This document shows positions 1 to 12,299 of a stretch of 64,000 bases of DNA, piece by piece. Under the pieces are notes generated by a model. That model did no database searches. It saw nothing but the letters and a program-made list of their open reading frames with translations, and was not told the origin of the DNA. The position numbers and the translations under genes were made by a program. Positions within the stretch are counted from its first letter, which is position 1. Each line of letters begins with the position of its first letter. The DNA lies in assembly GCA_963978545.1 (NCBI GenBank), contig OZ021731.1:29488093-29552092 (forward strand), in the 5' to 3' direction. Source of the DNA: Linyphia triangularis (taxonomy: Eukaryota > Arthropoda > Arachnida > Araneae > Linyphiidae).

Positions 1-504
1 TATTAAGAATATGGTGTATCTCAGAACATTCGTAAATGGAATCAAAAAGCATTAAAAAAAAAAAAAAAAAAAATCTTAGCGTTTCACTCTACGACACGCT
101 TGGTTGATTCTGAAAATAATAATACAAACTAAGACAGCAAATGATATTTAAAACAAATGAAATAAAAAATGGGAATTAAAAAAATATATATATCATGAAC
201 AAAATGAAACCTTTCATTATTACGATTTGGCGTCAAATCAATCGCCAATTTGATGTGGGCGATGTTTAAGTTCTTTCATTGGAAAGGCGTGGGCAACTAG
301 CATTTTATTCACTGCCATTGGTACGTTTGGAGTCGGTAAATCGGTTTTTATCTTTGAGCTGCCTGAAAAGAGTCCCAATTTTAAAAAAATGTTTAGACTC
401 ATAAATTTTCATTTGCTACCCGGACAATGAATTGGATATATGCTTTAATTTGGTTCTAGAATACGCGAGTACTAAGGAAATGTGGTCGTTTCTGAACACC
501 CTGG

Positions 505-566
505 ATAAAAAAATTCGAAATGATGTTCCATGCGATGGCTAAATTTGCAATCGCCTCTTGGATTAA
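505..566 (+). repeat. F right-arm fragment
   Basis: AAATTCGAAATGATGTTCCA, then GCAATCGCCTCTTGGA, matches the terminal 60 bases of the F right arm. Nothing of the rest is recognisable upstream. Confidence 0.6.
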
Positions 567-1093
567 TACAAAAATTGTTGTCTTTAAAACATTGTTTGAA
601 AATGTGAAAATTATTTTTATTAGTTTAAAAAATAAATTGGCTCTAATTCTTATATTTAGTTATCATATATACTCGGTGTTAGAGTACTTATAGAATATTT
701 TTTTGAATAAAAGCAGATTTGTACGTGCTCTAATAGCCACTACTTTAATTTTGGCCACCAATCTACCAAATTTTTTGAAATGAATAAATTAAAAATATTT
801 AATAAAAAGTAATTATGTCTGATAAATTGCCGCTAATAAATTTTCATAAACGGCAAAACTATTCTATTGTATTTATGCATAAAGAATTAAGAAGCTATCA
901 TTATCTCTGATAAGAGACAAAAGCGAAAATGTCTGGAAGTTTATTTCACTTCAGTGCGACAGCTGCCCGTAACTAAAACTCACACATAAATCTTAATTTA
1001 AGCATAATTTGGCCTCAAGTACTCTTCCAAAGTGCCCAGAAGAATTCCTTTCAAATAAAACGAAAGCTCTTTCTCTTATTTATGTTAATTCTT

Positions 1094-1105
1094 CCATCTA
1101 GCGGT
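1094..1105 (+). promoter_or_regulatory. Possible CTCF-type site
   Basis: CCATCTAGCGGT, within TTCCATCTAGCGGTGGCAT, fits the insect CTCF core as I recall it (CCMYCTAGYGGY). A chance match is possible. The 136-codon minus-strand frame across it (1051-1461) resembles no known protein. Confidence 0.25.
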
Positions 1106-1824
1106 GGCATTGCTTTGAAAACCACGACATCCAGAAGGTTGTGTGATGTGAAAAGAATATTGATTGAACGTGGTGTTCGAAAACTAAGCCTAATTAGAAT
1201 GAGTTTCAACGTTTTTTCCCGCCGGATTAATTGTCGTCTGCCAACAAAAATGAAATAAAGCAAAAATCGATTAAAATAATTTTTTAATGTTGTCATTTTC
1301 CACCACCTTTTCAATTCTGCATGAAATTCAATTTTTTTGAGTAAAATTTCACGCGGAATTGATTTCGGAAAAGATTTAATTGTGTTTTGATTGCTTTTGG
1401 GACAAAAAAGTTCCGGTTTTCTTTTGATATCTGAGGTAAAAGTTTTTGTCAAGTTCTTCAAGTTGATCAGACTAGGAAATTAAATTAGTTCAATTTAGAA
1501 AAATATCTTCTTTTTTATTTTTTGAGTAATAAGGGGAAAAAATTAATCGTTTATAAAAAGAATATTTGCTTTTATAATTAACAAAAACGAGAAGATAATA
1601 AAATTTTATTTTAATGGGAATAATTCTAAATTTAATTTTATTCCAATTCTTTGGTGGTATTGAAATCCCATAGGTTATTTACTATTGGTCTATTGGTAAA
1701 GATATATTTTTTTTTTTGGTTTCGGTTATAGAGTTAGTTTTATAAAATATTTGTTTGTATTTTTGGCTTATATATTTATTAGATGCATTCATCATAATAA
1801 ATTAATCTCCTTTTTTCTGTAATA

Positions 1825-2198
1825 GTTCGAGAGGCAACTATTGGCGATAAATATTACGTCACCGATAGCGTAATATTTATAGCCAACTTGGCTGACTTTT
1901 AAAAGGTGAAATATCTTGGTGCCAGGAAACACAAATCGTCTGTAACTTTCTAAATGAATATTAAAGAGTGGTGGGTTACCAGAAAGAAAAAGATGTTCAT
2001 TATTTGGCAAGTTATGCTATATTTGGCAATCGGATTTAATTCAACTAATAAAAGTCGATTTTTGAATAGTTTTGGTCATTTTTGTCTCGGCAGACCAGGA
2101 GACTAACACCAGTCTACTATCATTTCTCTACAATGTATAAAAAAAAATCCGAATGATGTTCGATATGGTAACTTAACTTGCAGTTGCCTCTCAAACTG
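1825..2198. mobile_element. F element, left arm largely deleted
   Basis: GTTCGAGAGGCAACT at the left jumps directly to the family centre (ATTACGTCACCGATAGCGTAAT). A complete right arm ends at AGTTGCCTCTCAAAC, with TA on both sides. Confidence 0.8.
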
Positions 2199-2394
2199 TA
2201 AGAGACAAAGAAGATACATATTGGATAGTTGGCTAGATGGAATTATGATAAAAATACACCGATTTTCAAAATTAGTTACAATATTGACATGTGGCAACAT
2301 ATTGTTGTAAAATTTGAATTAACGGGGAAATTTTTATGTTTCTCGACAAGGTAAAGGCTATTAATACTAAGGGGTTATTTAGCAATTACGTTTG

Positions 2395-2625
2395 AGTGAG
2401 TGAAGCTTGCTTATGCTTACACAGCAATGAACCTTTCAACGAATGAAGTAAGCCTTTGCTTATGAACTTTTCAACGAGCAAAGTGAGCTTGGTTTTGCGT
2501 AGTAATGAACCTTCCTGCGAGCGAAGCGACCCCATTCGCGAAGCGCCTAAAGCTAAGACCTATACACCAATGACTGATCTTTACAAAGCGGGGCCAAGCA
2601 GCTATCCAAAGAATTGCACATAGTA
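2395..2625 (+). repeat. Degenerate ~40-bp repeats with GCGAGCGAAGCGA motifs
   Basis: Three to four diverged units of the form AATGAACCTTTCAACGA, then a GAAGTAAGC-like piece and TTGCTTATG or TTTTGCGTAG. The last unit is GC-rich (CTGCGAGCGAAGCGACCCC; TTCGCGAAGCGCC). Not matched elsewhere in the window. Confidence 0.6.
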
Positions 2626-2786
2626 AAATTGCGTAGCGAAGAATGGTTATTCAGCTAGCTAGTAATAAAAACATTGCATAAAAATATTAAATACAAGAAA
2701 AACTGAAAATTACAATTCTGTAATGCCAATTGCAATTATGCATAACTTCATAAACTCTAAGCCTTAGAGTTCGTATTACAATTAGT

Positions 2787-3410
2787 CCGAGAGGCGATTG
2801 CAATTTTTGGACCCCATCGGAAATCATTCTGAATTTTTTGTAGAAATTGGAGAAAAGTGAGTAGATTACGAATCCACTGGTCTGCCGTGGCAAAAATGGC
2901 CGAAACCGGTCAAAAATATACTTTTCATAAGTTGAACTAAAATCCGATTGCCAAATATGTCATAACTTGCCAAAAAGAGAAAAAACTTTTTCGTCTGGCA
3001 ACCCACTGCATTTTGATTTTCAACGAGAAAAAGCGCAAACGATTTCTGATCTCTGGCTGGGAAAACTTGTATATTTTAAAAGTAAGCTAAATTGGTGACG
3101 TAATGTTTATTGCCAATTTGGCTCATTTGTGAAAGATGCAAGTAGGCCATAGCCACACATCAGAATCGTCTGCAACCTTCATAATTAAAAATTAAAGAGC
3201 TAGGGTTATCAAAAAAAAAAAAAAAAAAAAAAGCTCATTATTTAATCAAGTTATGGCGCATTTGGCAATTTGATTTAGTTCAACTTAACTTCGGCCATTT
3301 TTGCAACGGCAGACCAGTGGATTCATAATCTACTCATTTTTCTCCAATTTCTATAAAAAATTCAGAATGATGTTCGATGGGGTCCAAAAATTGCAGTCGC
3401 CTCTCTGTCT
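2787..3410. mobile_element. F element, near-complete
   Basis: Ends CCGAGAGGCGATTGCAATTT and TTGCAGTCGCCTCTCTG. The two arms are inverse copies for about 300 bases each. The centre is reduced to TGACGTAATG, and a 24-base A run has grown near 3210. Confidence 0.9.
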
Positions 3411-5254
<1,844 letters not shown>

Positions 5255-5426
5255 TATTTATTTACATACAATCTGTGATATTTTACAAGCATTATTTTGA
5301 TGTACAATATCAAACTACAAGATTGTACTTAACTATGTATTTAATAAAAATTACTGTGCCACGCTTTACAAAAACTTATATGTTAATGAAAATCAACAGA
5401 AAAAAATAATCTATACAGTGGCATTC

Positions 5427-5592
5427 CAGTGGTCTGGTGAATAAAATGCTCACGACCGGTAGATCAAGTGTTTGGTCATGCCTCGCCGAATACTTGTGTG
5501 TACGATAATGAGAGTTGGAGCACAGTATATAGGTCGTAATCTGAATGTCCTTTCATTGATGTGGTGAGGTTGACTTGAGAGAGGTATGCGCT
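5427..5592 (+). mobile_element. S3 SINE-like repeat, diverged copy without array
   Basis: AGTGGTCTGGTGA head, TGTGTGTACGATAATGAGAG, and an end ATTGATGTGGTGAGGTTGA that align in order with the outer parts of the 10176-11172 element. Only one worn copy of the segment that forms the 41-bp array there is present here. Confidence 0.6.
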
Positions 5593-5768
5593 ATACAGTT
5601 TCGACTTCGTAAACTTATCGTTGTTCAAAATTACTAGGGATATTTGATTGGGATAAGCACTTCATAATGGCAGAAATAGACAGCCGAAACAGTGTTAACT
5701 AAACTTAAGTAGCGCCATCTCTTGTCGTTATTGACAATTTTCCTAATAAAAAAATTTGGTATCATTCA

Positions 5769-6643
5769 GTAGGGGAGACTTGTGTACATAGGGACACCCC
5801 ACTTTTATTAAATAATGTTTAGTTCTAAGTTTAATTTACTCACTTGGGTAAGTGACAACACCCAATTGCTCTTTTGGCAGCTATTTTGAAATCTTTGAGG
5901 AGAAAGCTGTGACAAATTATAAGTGGAAAACGGTTTTTATATGGTCTGCAGTAACATTTTGCAGCTCATGTCTTTTATTGTTCTATTAAGTTAAGTCAAA
6001 TACTTTTCTTTGAATTCTAGTAAATAATTTTGTTTGTAAGTACTAAACGAGATGTTTAAATAAGTCCTTTCTTCATGCGTATTTTTAGTAGAAGACATTT
6101 TATATGATATTACCAAGTCGTGTACCTAGGGCCACATAGTTGCATATTGTGTTCAAATTGCAAGAACCACAATCTGTTGATGCTTCAAAGCGATAATGCA
6201 TGTAGTTCATTTTTTTGGAATCAGTTTTTCAAGTTATGAAAATACTTGTAATTCACTAATAATTTGACACATTACAATTTTTAAAGTTATTACATGATAA
6301 ACCAATGACCGATAATTACTTGATATTGTTTCTCTTATAAAATTCATCGATGCATGTTTGTTTCTTATTCATTATGGACTAAAACCTCACTTACAGAGAT
6401 TGCCCCTAGATACATCAGCTACTAACCCTAGGTACAACGAGGTTTGGTACATAAAGCCATTTGTAAAATTTCTTTAAACCATCTATTTGACAGAATCTAT
6501 TATCTTAAGTATTTATACTTATCATAAAGGGAAGTAATTACTATAAAGATGTATGCATATCAGTTTCACATTTTTAAACGGCACAGTGGCTCATTTTTTG
6601 TGCACTGAAAAAGGCGACCCTAGGTACCACAGGTCACCCCTAC
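5769..6643. mobile_element. Q: inverted-repeat element with internal CCTAGGTAC motifs
   Basis: Left GTAGGGGAGACTTGTGTACA; right, minus strand, GTAGGGGTGACCTGTGGTAC, followed by a shared ATAGGGACACC / CTAGGGTCGCC. Internal relatives (GTACCTAGGGCCAC near 6121, CCCTAGGTACAACG near 6426) look like repeated subterminal binding sites. No transposase frame. Confidence 0.65.
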
Positions 6644-6903
6644 CCTATTTCAGTATTTTAAAAATATACTTTCAGGTATTTTAATTTCAGAAATCGTTTC
6701 TCAAGTTACTAACCAAAAACTTACAATCAACTTTTTAAACTTAAAAGTGCTATTTTCCAGCAATCAAAATAGAATATAACCAACAATTATCGTTTGCCTG
6801 AACGTTGCTATTTCTGTAATATTTGACGCCATGAGTTTAGGAGTGTTTCTTAAGGCAATATCACCCAGACATCAATAGCTAAATGTTAAATGATGACCTG
6901 ATA

Positions 6904-7114
6904 AGCAACAGGGTCCAAGTGACTTTTCTTAATTTATGAGAAAATACACTTTAAAGTTTCTTATTTATATTAAATTTGATTGAAAATTATTTGTTGTTCA
7001 AATACTATCATCAGGAATGAAGATATCACTAGTTTTCATAGAATTTAATGTAAATACGAAACTTTAAAGTGTATTTTCACTAAAGTTAAGAAAAGTCACT
7101 TAGACCCCTTTGCT
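6904..7114. mobile_element. O: short MITE with ~50-bp inverted ends
   Basis: Left AGCAACAGGGTCCAAGTGAC continues into CTTTTCTTAA. Right, on the minus strand, AGCAAAGGGGTCTAAGTGAC and the same CTTTTCTTAA. Arms also share ACTTTAAAGTTTC. No coding; target duplication not clear. Confidence 0.8.
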
Positions 7115-8285
7115 TTTCAGTCAATCAAGTAATTAAACGTAGTATACAAAATACTACGTAAATACTATTTAATTTGTCAACACTTAATTTTTTTAAACAT
7201 GGAAACATTTAAATGCGAAATGAGAAAATACCGTTTTACCTAAATTAAACTAGTCAGATTCCCGTCACTATTTTACAATCCAAGTTCTGACTTTTTTTAA
7301 AATCTAATCCTGATAACCTGGTCTATGTCGTGTTATAATTTATTAAAAGATATTACTTTGCTTCTCATCCCCTCAACTTAAACATACTTAACTGGGTTTT
7401 TATAAGGGCGTAAATAATACCTTTCAGCTTGGATTTCGATGATATTTTTTTACAATCGACTTTAAAAACGATAAAACTTCCAAATGAGGTGGAGAGAGGG
7501 TTATTACTCGTGCATTTCAACTACGCATGCGCCGTGATTCCTTATAACATAAGAAAACAACAACTTCAAAACGCATCGTAAATGCTGTTAGGGCAACAAG
7601 TACGTATTCTAATCAAACAAGAACTGGTTAACCGCCTTCCCCGATATCTATTTATAGAAAATCGATCTTACGATCCAAACTATTCTCTTGTGCTTTCCTT
7701 CTCCCACATTGAGTGTATTCGGTAACTTGCTTCTTAATACCCCTCCTTAAAGTCCCCCCGGAAGCCAGGGATTATTACAGAGTAAGTTATTTGTGTCGTT
7801 CGATCTGTTTGGGGGAGTTTTATGTTCGCTAATTCTCTTGGGCGATCAAGCGTGTTTGACTTAGGCTTCTTTTTTTTTCCAGTTAGTTGGTTACTCTGGG
7901 GTAATAGTCCCAATCTTTTCTTCTTAAATAGGTGCCGTAAAAATGAGTAGGCACGATGTCGATTGGGATAAATGTATCTCGGATTGATTGCTGGGTTGCC
8001 CTGTGGGATTTCTTTCTTTATTTTTTTTTTGCCATCAATTTTTCTTGATAGTTAAAACTTTCGCTGCGTATCAGCGCGGAATGTTTTGTTACTCCCCAGT
8101 AGTCTGTCTTGATCAGACTGCTCACGATCAGAGCTTCCATTCAAGCTGAAATTAACTGAAGTAACAAAATAATATTTGTCACGTGACATAAATATTAGAT
8201 ACATCTTGTCTTCCACTATAAGTGTAGCTGGAAGCTCATGTTTTTAAAACAAGGTTTCAGGTAATTCCAGCAAAGAAATGCAACT
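7115..8285. other. Unique region with a more complex stretch
   Basis: 7490-7990 is less AT-biased (ACGCATGCGCCGTG near 7523; CCCCCCGGAAGCCAGGG near 7755) and has one donor-like AGAGTAAGTT at about 7779, but no open frame leads into it. It could be a non-coding exon or regulatory DNA. Confidence 0.35.
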
Positions 8286-8297
8286 CCGATCGGGTGC

Positions 8298-8482
8298 GCC
8301 GACCAAACGGTATAGTGGTTAGCGTGCTAGCTTCTAGACCGCGAGGTTGCGGGTTCGAGTCCCGTGTTAGGCATGGATGTTTGTAAATGTATGTTGGCTT
8401 GTCTAATGACGAATGTTTCGGCGCATTATAGCCCTCGTGTTGCTGACGGCTCCAGATAATCTGAAAACAACCAACCAACCAA
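8298..8482 (+). mobile_element. S1 SINE
   Basis: tRNA-like head GCCGACCAAACGGTATAGTG with an A-box-like TAGTGGTTAGC, a B box GGTTCGAGTCC, a ~90-bp body and an AACC-repeat tail. A perfect 12-bp duplication CCGATCGGGTGC flanks it at 8286-8297 and 8483-8494. Confidence 0.95.
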
Positions 8483-9033
8483 CCGATCGGGTGCAGTCTA
8501 ATCAAGACAGACTACTGGGGAGTAACTCGACATACTACTAGGTACGTGATCGGCAGCGAATGTTAATCACGCGATATTGCGTGATTGGCAATTATCGTGT
8601 TAAGCAATCTGTAAGCGGTGAATAAAGAAATGAATAGACACGATGGCGATTATGAACATATTTTTATTAAGATAATCCTGCGTCTTGGCAAGGGATTTAC
8701 GGCATTTTCCCCATGACCTCTTTGTATTCGAATGACTTATTCTAGTTCACTGATAGCAAACTACATTTTCTAGATAGCTCATAACCTGGTGATTGACCAG
8801 CTTTTGAAGTGTTGCCTATTTAATACTGCGTAATAGATTGCCCTTGGTTACTAGCGAACGCTAACAAGTATGGTGGAGGTTTGTTAAGTTGATCCTTATG
8901 GTGATTGTTTAACCTTCTTATGCTTCAAGTATCAAAGCACGAGCTATTCAAATGTTAAAGAGTTAGAGATCACTATTGCAGTTCTGTATTTTAGTTACGA
9001 TATTTCGTCTTTTTTTCGTAAGAAAATTGACCC

Positions 9034-9216
9034 AACGGGATGGCTGAGTGGTTAGCGCTCTGACTTCGCATACCATAGGTGCGGGGCTCGAATCCAGGGT
9101 TAGGCAAGGATGCTCTTTGTGGTTTGGAATCCACGTTAAGATGTAGGTCCTGGCCTGATTAGCCGTTATTGTGCACAAGAGGTCGTTGACAGCATAAACC
9201 ACAGACTCAATCAACA
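9034..9216 (+). mobile_element. S2 SINE
   Basis: Head GGATGGCTGAGTGGTTAGCG with B box GGCTCGAATCC (Ser/Leu-like A box), then a body matching the copy at 24259-24430 (CACGTTAAGATGTAGGTCC; GCCTGATTAGCCG). It was not called a tRNA gene because there is no acceptor-stem pairing and the shared body follows. Confidence 0.78.
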
Positions 9217-10011
9217 TTTGTAAAATTGCGCTGCAGCTGGAAAAGTCACTCAAATGCTGTTAAAATTCAATAGAAGGTTGCTGTATATTTAGAGAGGAAA
9301 TGCGAACGCTTTTGTTAAATCTCGGTTCCCTGCAAAAAATTTGAAAATATTTGTTTTCGTGAATTTTCTTTTTTCTGAGTTTTCTTTGATGAAAAAACTA
9401 AGTTATATTTGGCTATTTGTTTTAATAATTTAATATTATGAAAGAACTTATATCAGAGGTATTTACGTAGCTGGAGACTCAGTCATTACAAATTCGAAAC
9501 TGTATAAAACTATTTAAGAAAACAAAAGATAAATTGTATTCCTCGCATGTTGGTCTTTAAGGTACTTTTACTTGTTCTCTTCCGTGCAAGACAGTTTCCC
9601 TAAATATATATAGTTCGAAAAGACATTTACTCCTTTAATTTTCTACTACTATAACTTCTAGATATTGTATAATACCAGTCGATACATGTTTATTGTGGTA
9701 ATTAACTATAAGATCAATTTCTGAAGATGGTTTAAACCCCTCAGCTAACAAAATTATTCTTTTAAAACAACAAATTTGCATGCTAAAGGTAAAGGACATT
9801 TATATTTTCAAATTTCAAAGACGAGCTGATCAAATTAAAGAAACGACTCTGTTGATTCGATGGCAACTCTTTAATAATGTATATCTCTATTGTAAATCCT
9901 TGTATAAAATAGCGTCGTATACATCTTTAAAAGAACACGAAAAACACATGGTACCTCAAATGCAATTTGAAAATAAAGACACTGTTTTCTACTCTGGGAC
10001 ACGGTTATAAA

Positions 10012-10090
10012 TTGTTGCCCTAGTGGTACAATCAGTAAAATACACTCATAAATGGGTTCGAATCCCGGATTAGGTATTGGTGTTTGTACC
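10012..10090 (+). repeat. tRNA-derived fragment, degenerate
   Basis: GCCCTAGTGGTACAATCAG followed 30 bases later by a B box GGTTCGAATCC and CCGGATTAGG. It looks like the head of a SINE, but no body is shared with S1-S3. Not a functional tRNA: no acceptor stem or anticodon arm could be paired. Confidence 0.45.
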
Positions 10091-10175
10091 ATTATTATTT
10101 TTGGTACGTGCCGACCACCCTAAGAATGCTAAAACTGGAGCTATATAAAAATTTTAGGTTTCATATTTATAGGCG

Positions 10176-11172
10176 TATGTGGTCTGGTGATTTGAGTATT
10201 CAAGCACCTTAAATGAGGAGCCTCGCGGGTTCGACCTTGCATTCCCGAATTTCGGTGTGTGTGATAATAGGGACTGGTACACTTTAAATTGATTATGGAC
10301 TTTGATAATGGTGGCTGGTACGCTATAAAATGATTATGTACTTTGATAATGGTGGCTGGTACGCTATAAATTGATTATGGACTTTAATAATGGTGGCTGG
10401 TACGCTTTAAATTGATTATGGACTTTGGTAATGGTGGCTGGTACGCTATAAATTGATTATGGACTTTGATAATGGTGGCTGGTACGCTATAAATTGATTA
10501 TGGACTTTGATACTGGTGGCTGGTACGCTATAAATTGATTATGGACTTTGATACTGGTGGCTGGTACGCTTTAAATTGATTATGGACTTTGATAATGGTG
10601 GCTGGTACGCTATAAAATGATTATGTACTTTGATAATGGTGGCTGGTACGCTATAAATTGATTATGGACTTTAATAATGGTGGCTGGTACGCTTTAAATT
10701 GATTATGGACTTTGATACTGGTGGCTGGTACGCTATAAATTGATTATGGACTTTGATAATGGTGGCTGGTACGCTATAAATTGATTATGGACTTTAATAA
10801 TGGTGGCTGGTACGCTATAAATTGATTATGGACTTTAATAATGGTGGCTGGTACGCTTTAAATTGATTATGGACTTTGATAATGGTGGCTGGTACGCTAT
10901 AAAATGATTATGGACTTTGATAATGGTGGCTGGTACGCTATAAATTGATTATGGACTTTAATAATGGTGGCTGGTACGCTTTAAATTGATTATGGACTTT
11001 GATAATGGTGGCTGGTACGCTATAAATTGATTATGGACTTTAATAATGGTGGCTGGTACGCTTTAAATTGATTATGGACTTTGATAATGGTGGCTGGTAC
11101 TCTTTAAATTGGTTATGCACTTGAATGTTCTCTAATTGATGTGAAGGAGTTGATAAGAGAAGTGCTCTCTCA
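10176..11172 (+). mobile_element. S3 SINE-like repeat expanded by an internal minisatellite
   Basis: Head TGTGGTCTGGTGATTTGAG with a B-box-like GGGTTCGACC at about 10227. The body is replaced by a long 41-bp array, then the family 3' end (TTCTCTAATTGATGTGAAGG) resumes at about 11128. Confidence 0.65.
10269..11128 (+). repeat. 41-bp minisatellite, about 21 units
   Basis: Units read GGTGGCTGGTACGCTATAAA, then TTGATTATGGACTTTGATAAT. GGTGGCTGGTA first occurs at 10310 and last at 11089, exactly 19 periods of 41, with no length change. The first unit is the native S3 sequence (GGGACTGGTACACTTTAAAT) and the last is the diverging 3' edge. Variants recur in a fixed order (AAAATGATTATGTAC, then TTTAATAAT, then CTTTAAATT) at units 1-3, 8-10 and 15-17. 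Confidence 0.95.
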
Positions 11173-12299
11173 GGTACAGACCTAGTTATCTGGGTGAAGC
11201 TCTAACTAACAAGGCAAAACTGACTGTGTTAAGCAGGTAAATGTGGGCTAAGTAGGCAAACGGAACCTTTTGCTGTACAAGAAAAAACTTCATCCATAAG
11301 CGGTAGTTGTGTAGTTTTCATGTGTTTTCCCATATCGAAAGCAGTAGAAATGAACAAATAAATTCAAATGAAATCTACCACTGTTTAAATGTAAGAAACG
11401 CGTTTCACAATTTTACGAGAAGTAAACAAAGTTCCCGAATTTGTTCTAGTATTTCCACAACGGGAATTTTCAAATGGATGATTTCGCCTCTATTTACTAC
11501 GAAATCGTTTTCCGTGAAATTGAAAGTTCTTTTTTTCAAATCCTTTTGCATCCTCTTCCCCCTTTCTTATTATTGAAAGGGATGCTTTTGGGCAAATAGT
11601 TAAGGATGTGCGTGTTTTGAAATCATTTGTAGTTATTTGCCATCTTTTCGCTGGGATCGAAGGATTTAGAAATAGATTGCGTTTCCTCGCGTTATTTCTG
11701 AAGATTTTTTCGGTGCTTGATGATAAATTCCGTTTTAAGCAAACAAAGTTTTAACGATTATACGATATTTTCTGGAGAATAATAAATATTTGTTCTAATT
11801 CATTGACAATTGATTAAATGGTACTAATTTATGCTTAGGCAAATGGAAATGGTTGTTAGGAATTTCGATTTCTATAACTTTTTAAGTAGAATTATCCATA
11901 AAGAGATGTTACTTTATAAGTATTAGGTTTCTTTGTGGTTTATCATTGATTGGGTAAAACTAAAAATACCTACAGAGTCAAAAGTCCTCCTTTTTAGAAT
12001 CAAATTCCTCGAGAAAAAGGAAACATTAAATAGAAATTCGATTTTCTAAAATTTAGAACAGATGTGGTAATTATTATGTCGAAGTAATCACTGAAGAAAA
12101 TTGAATCCTGAAGTATGTAAAAACGCCATTTACGTATTTGTGAAACTGTTACAAATTTGAGTGTCAAAAGTGATTGTACAGCACACATGTTCTTCATGGT
12201 TTTGATTTAAATTGTGTTTTGATAGTTCAGTTAATTAAGTTTTCTAAAAGTCAAGTTATCTAAGATAAAACTTCCCTTCATTGTATATCATTGAGAATT
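11173..12299. other. No gene seen
   Basis: Single-copy AT-rich sequence. The 89-codon frame at 11307-11576 is low-complexity in character and unrecognised. Confidence 0.55.

Larger units (their letters stand above)
1..1824. other. No gene seen
   Basis: AT-rich single-copy sequence with an A run at 52-73, the F fragment at 505-566 and the CTCF-like match at 1094. Reading frames look random. Confidence 0.6.

Noticed and set aside
1051..1461. 136-codon minus-strand frame
   Set aside because: No motif, domain or splice context recognised; composition fits chance in AT-rich DNA.
8257..8505. Reading frames containing SNPQPRGLEASTLTTIPFG (here and at 24578, 54415, 59433)
   Set aside because: They are translations of the S1 SINE head on the antisense strand; the shared peptide reflects the repeat, not a gene.
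9036..9110. Possible tRNA gene (A and B boxes)
   Set aside because: No acceptor stem pairing, and the same body follows as in the S2 copy at 24259.
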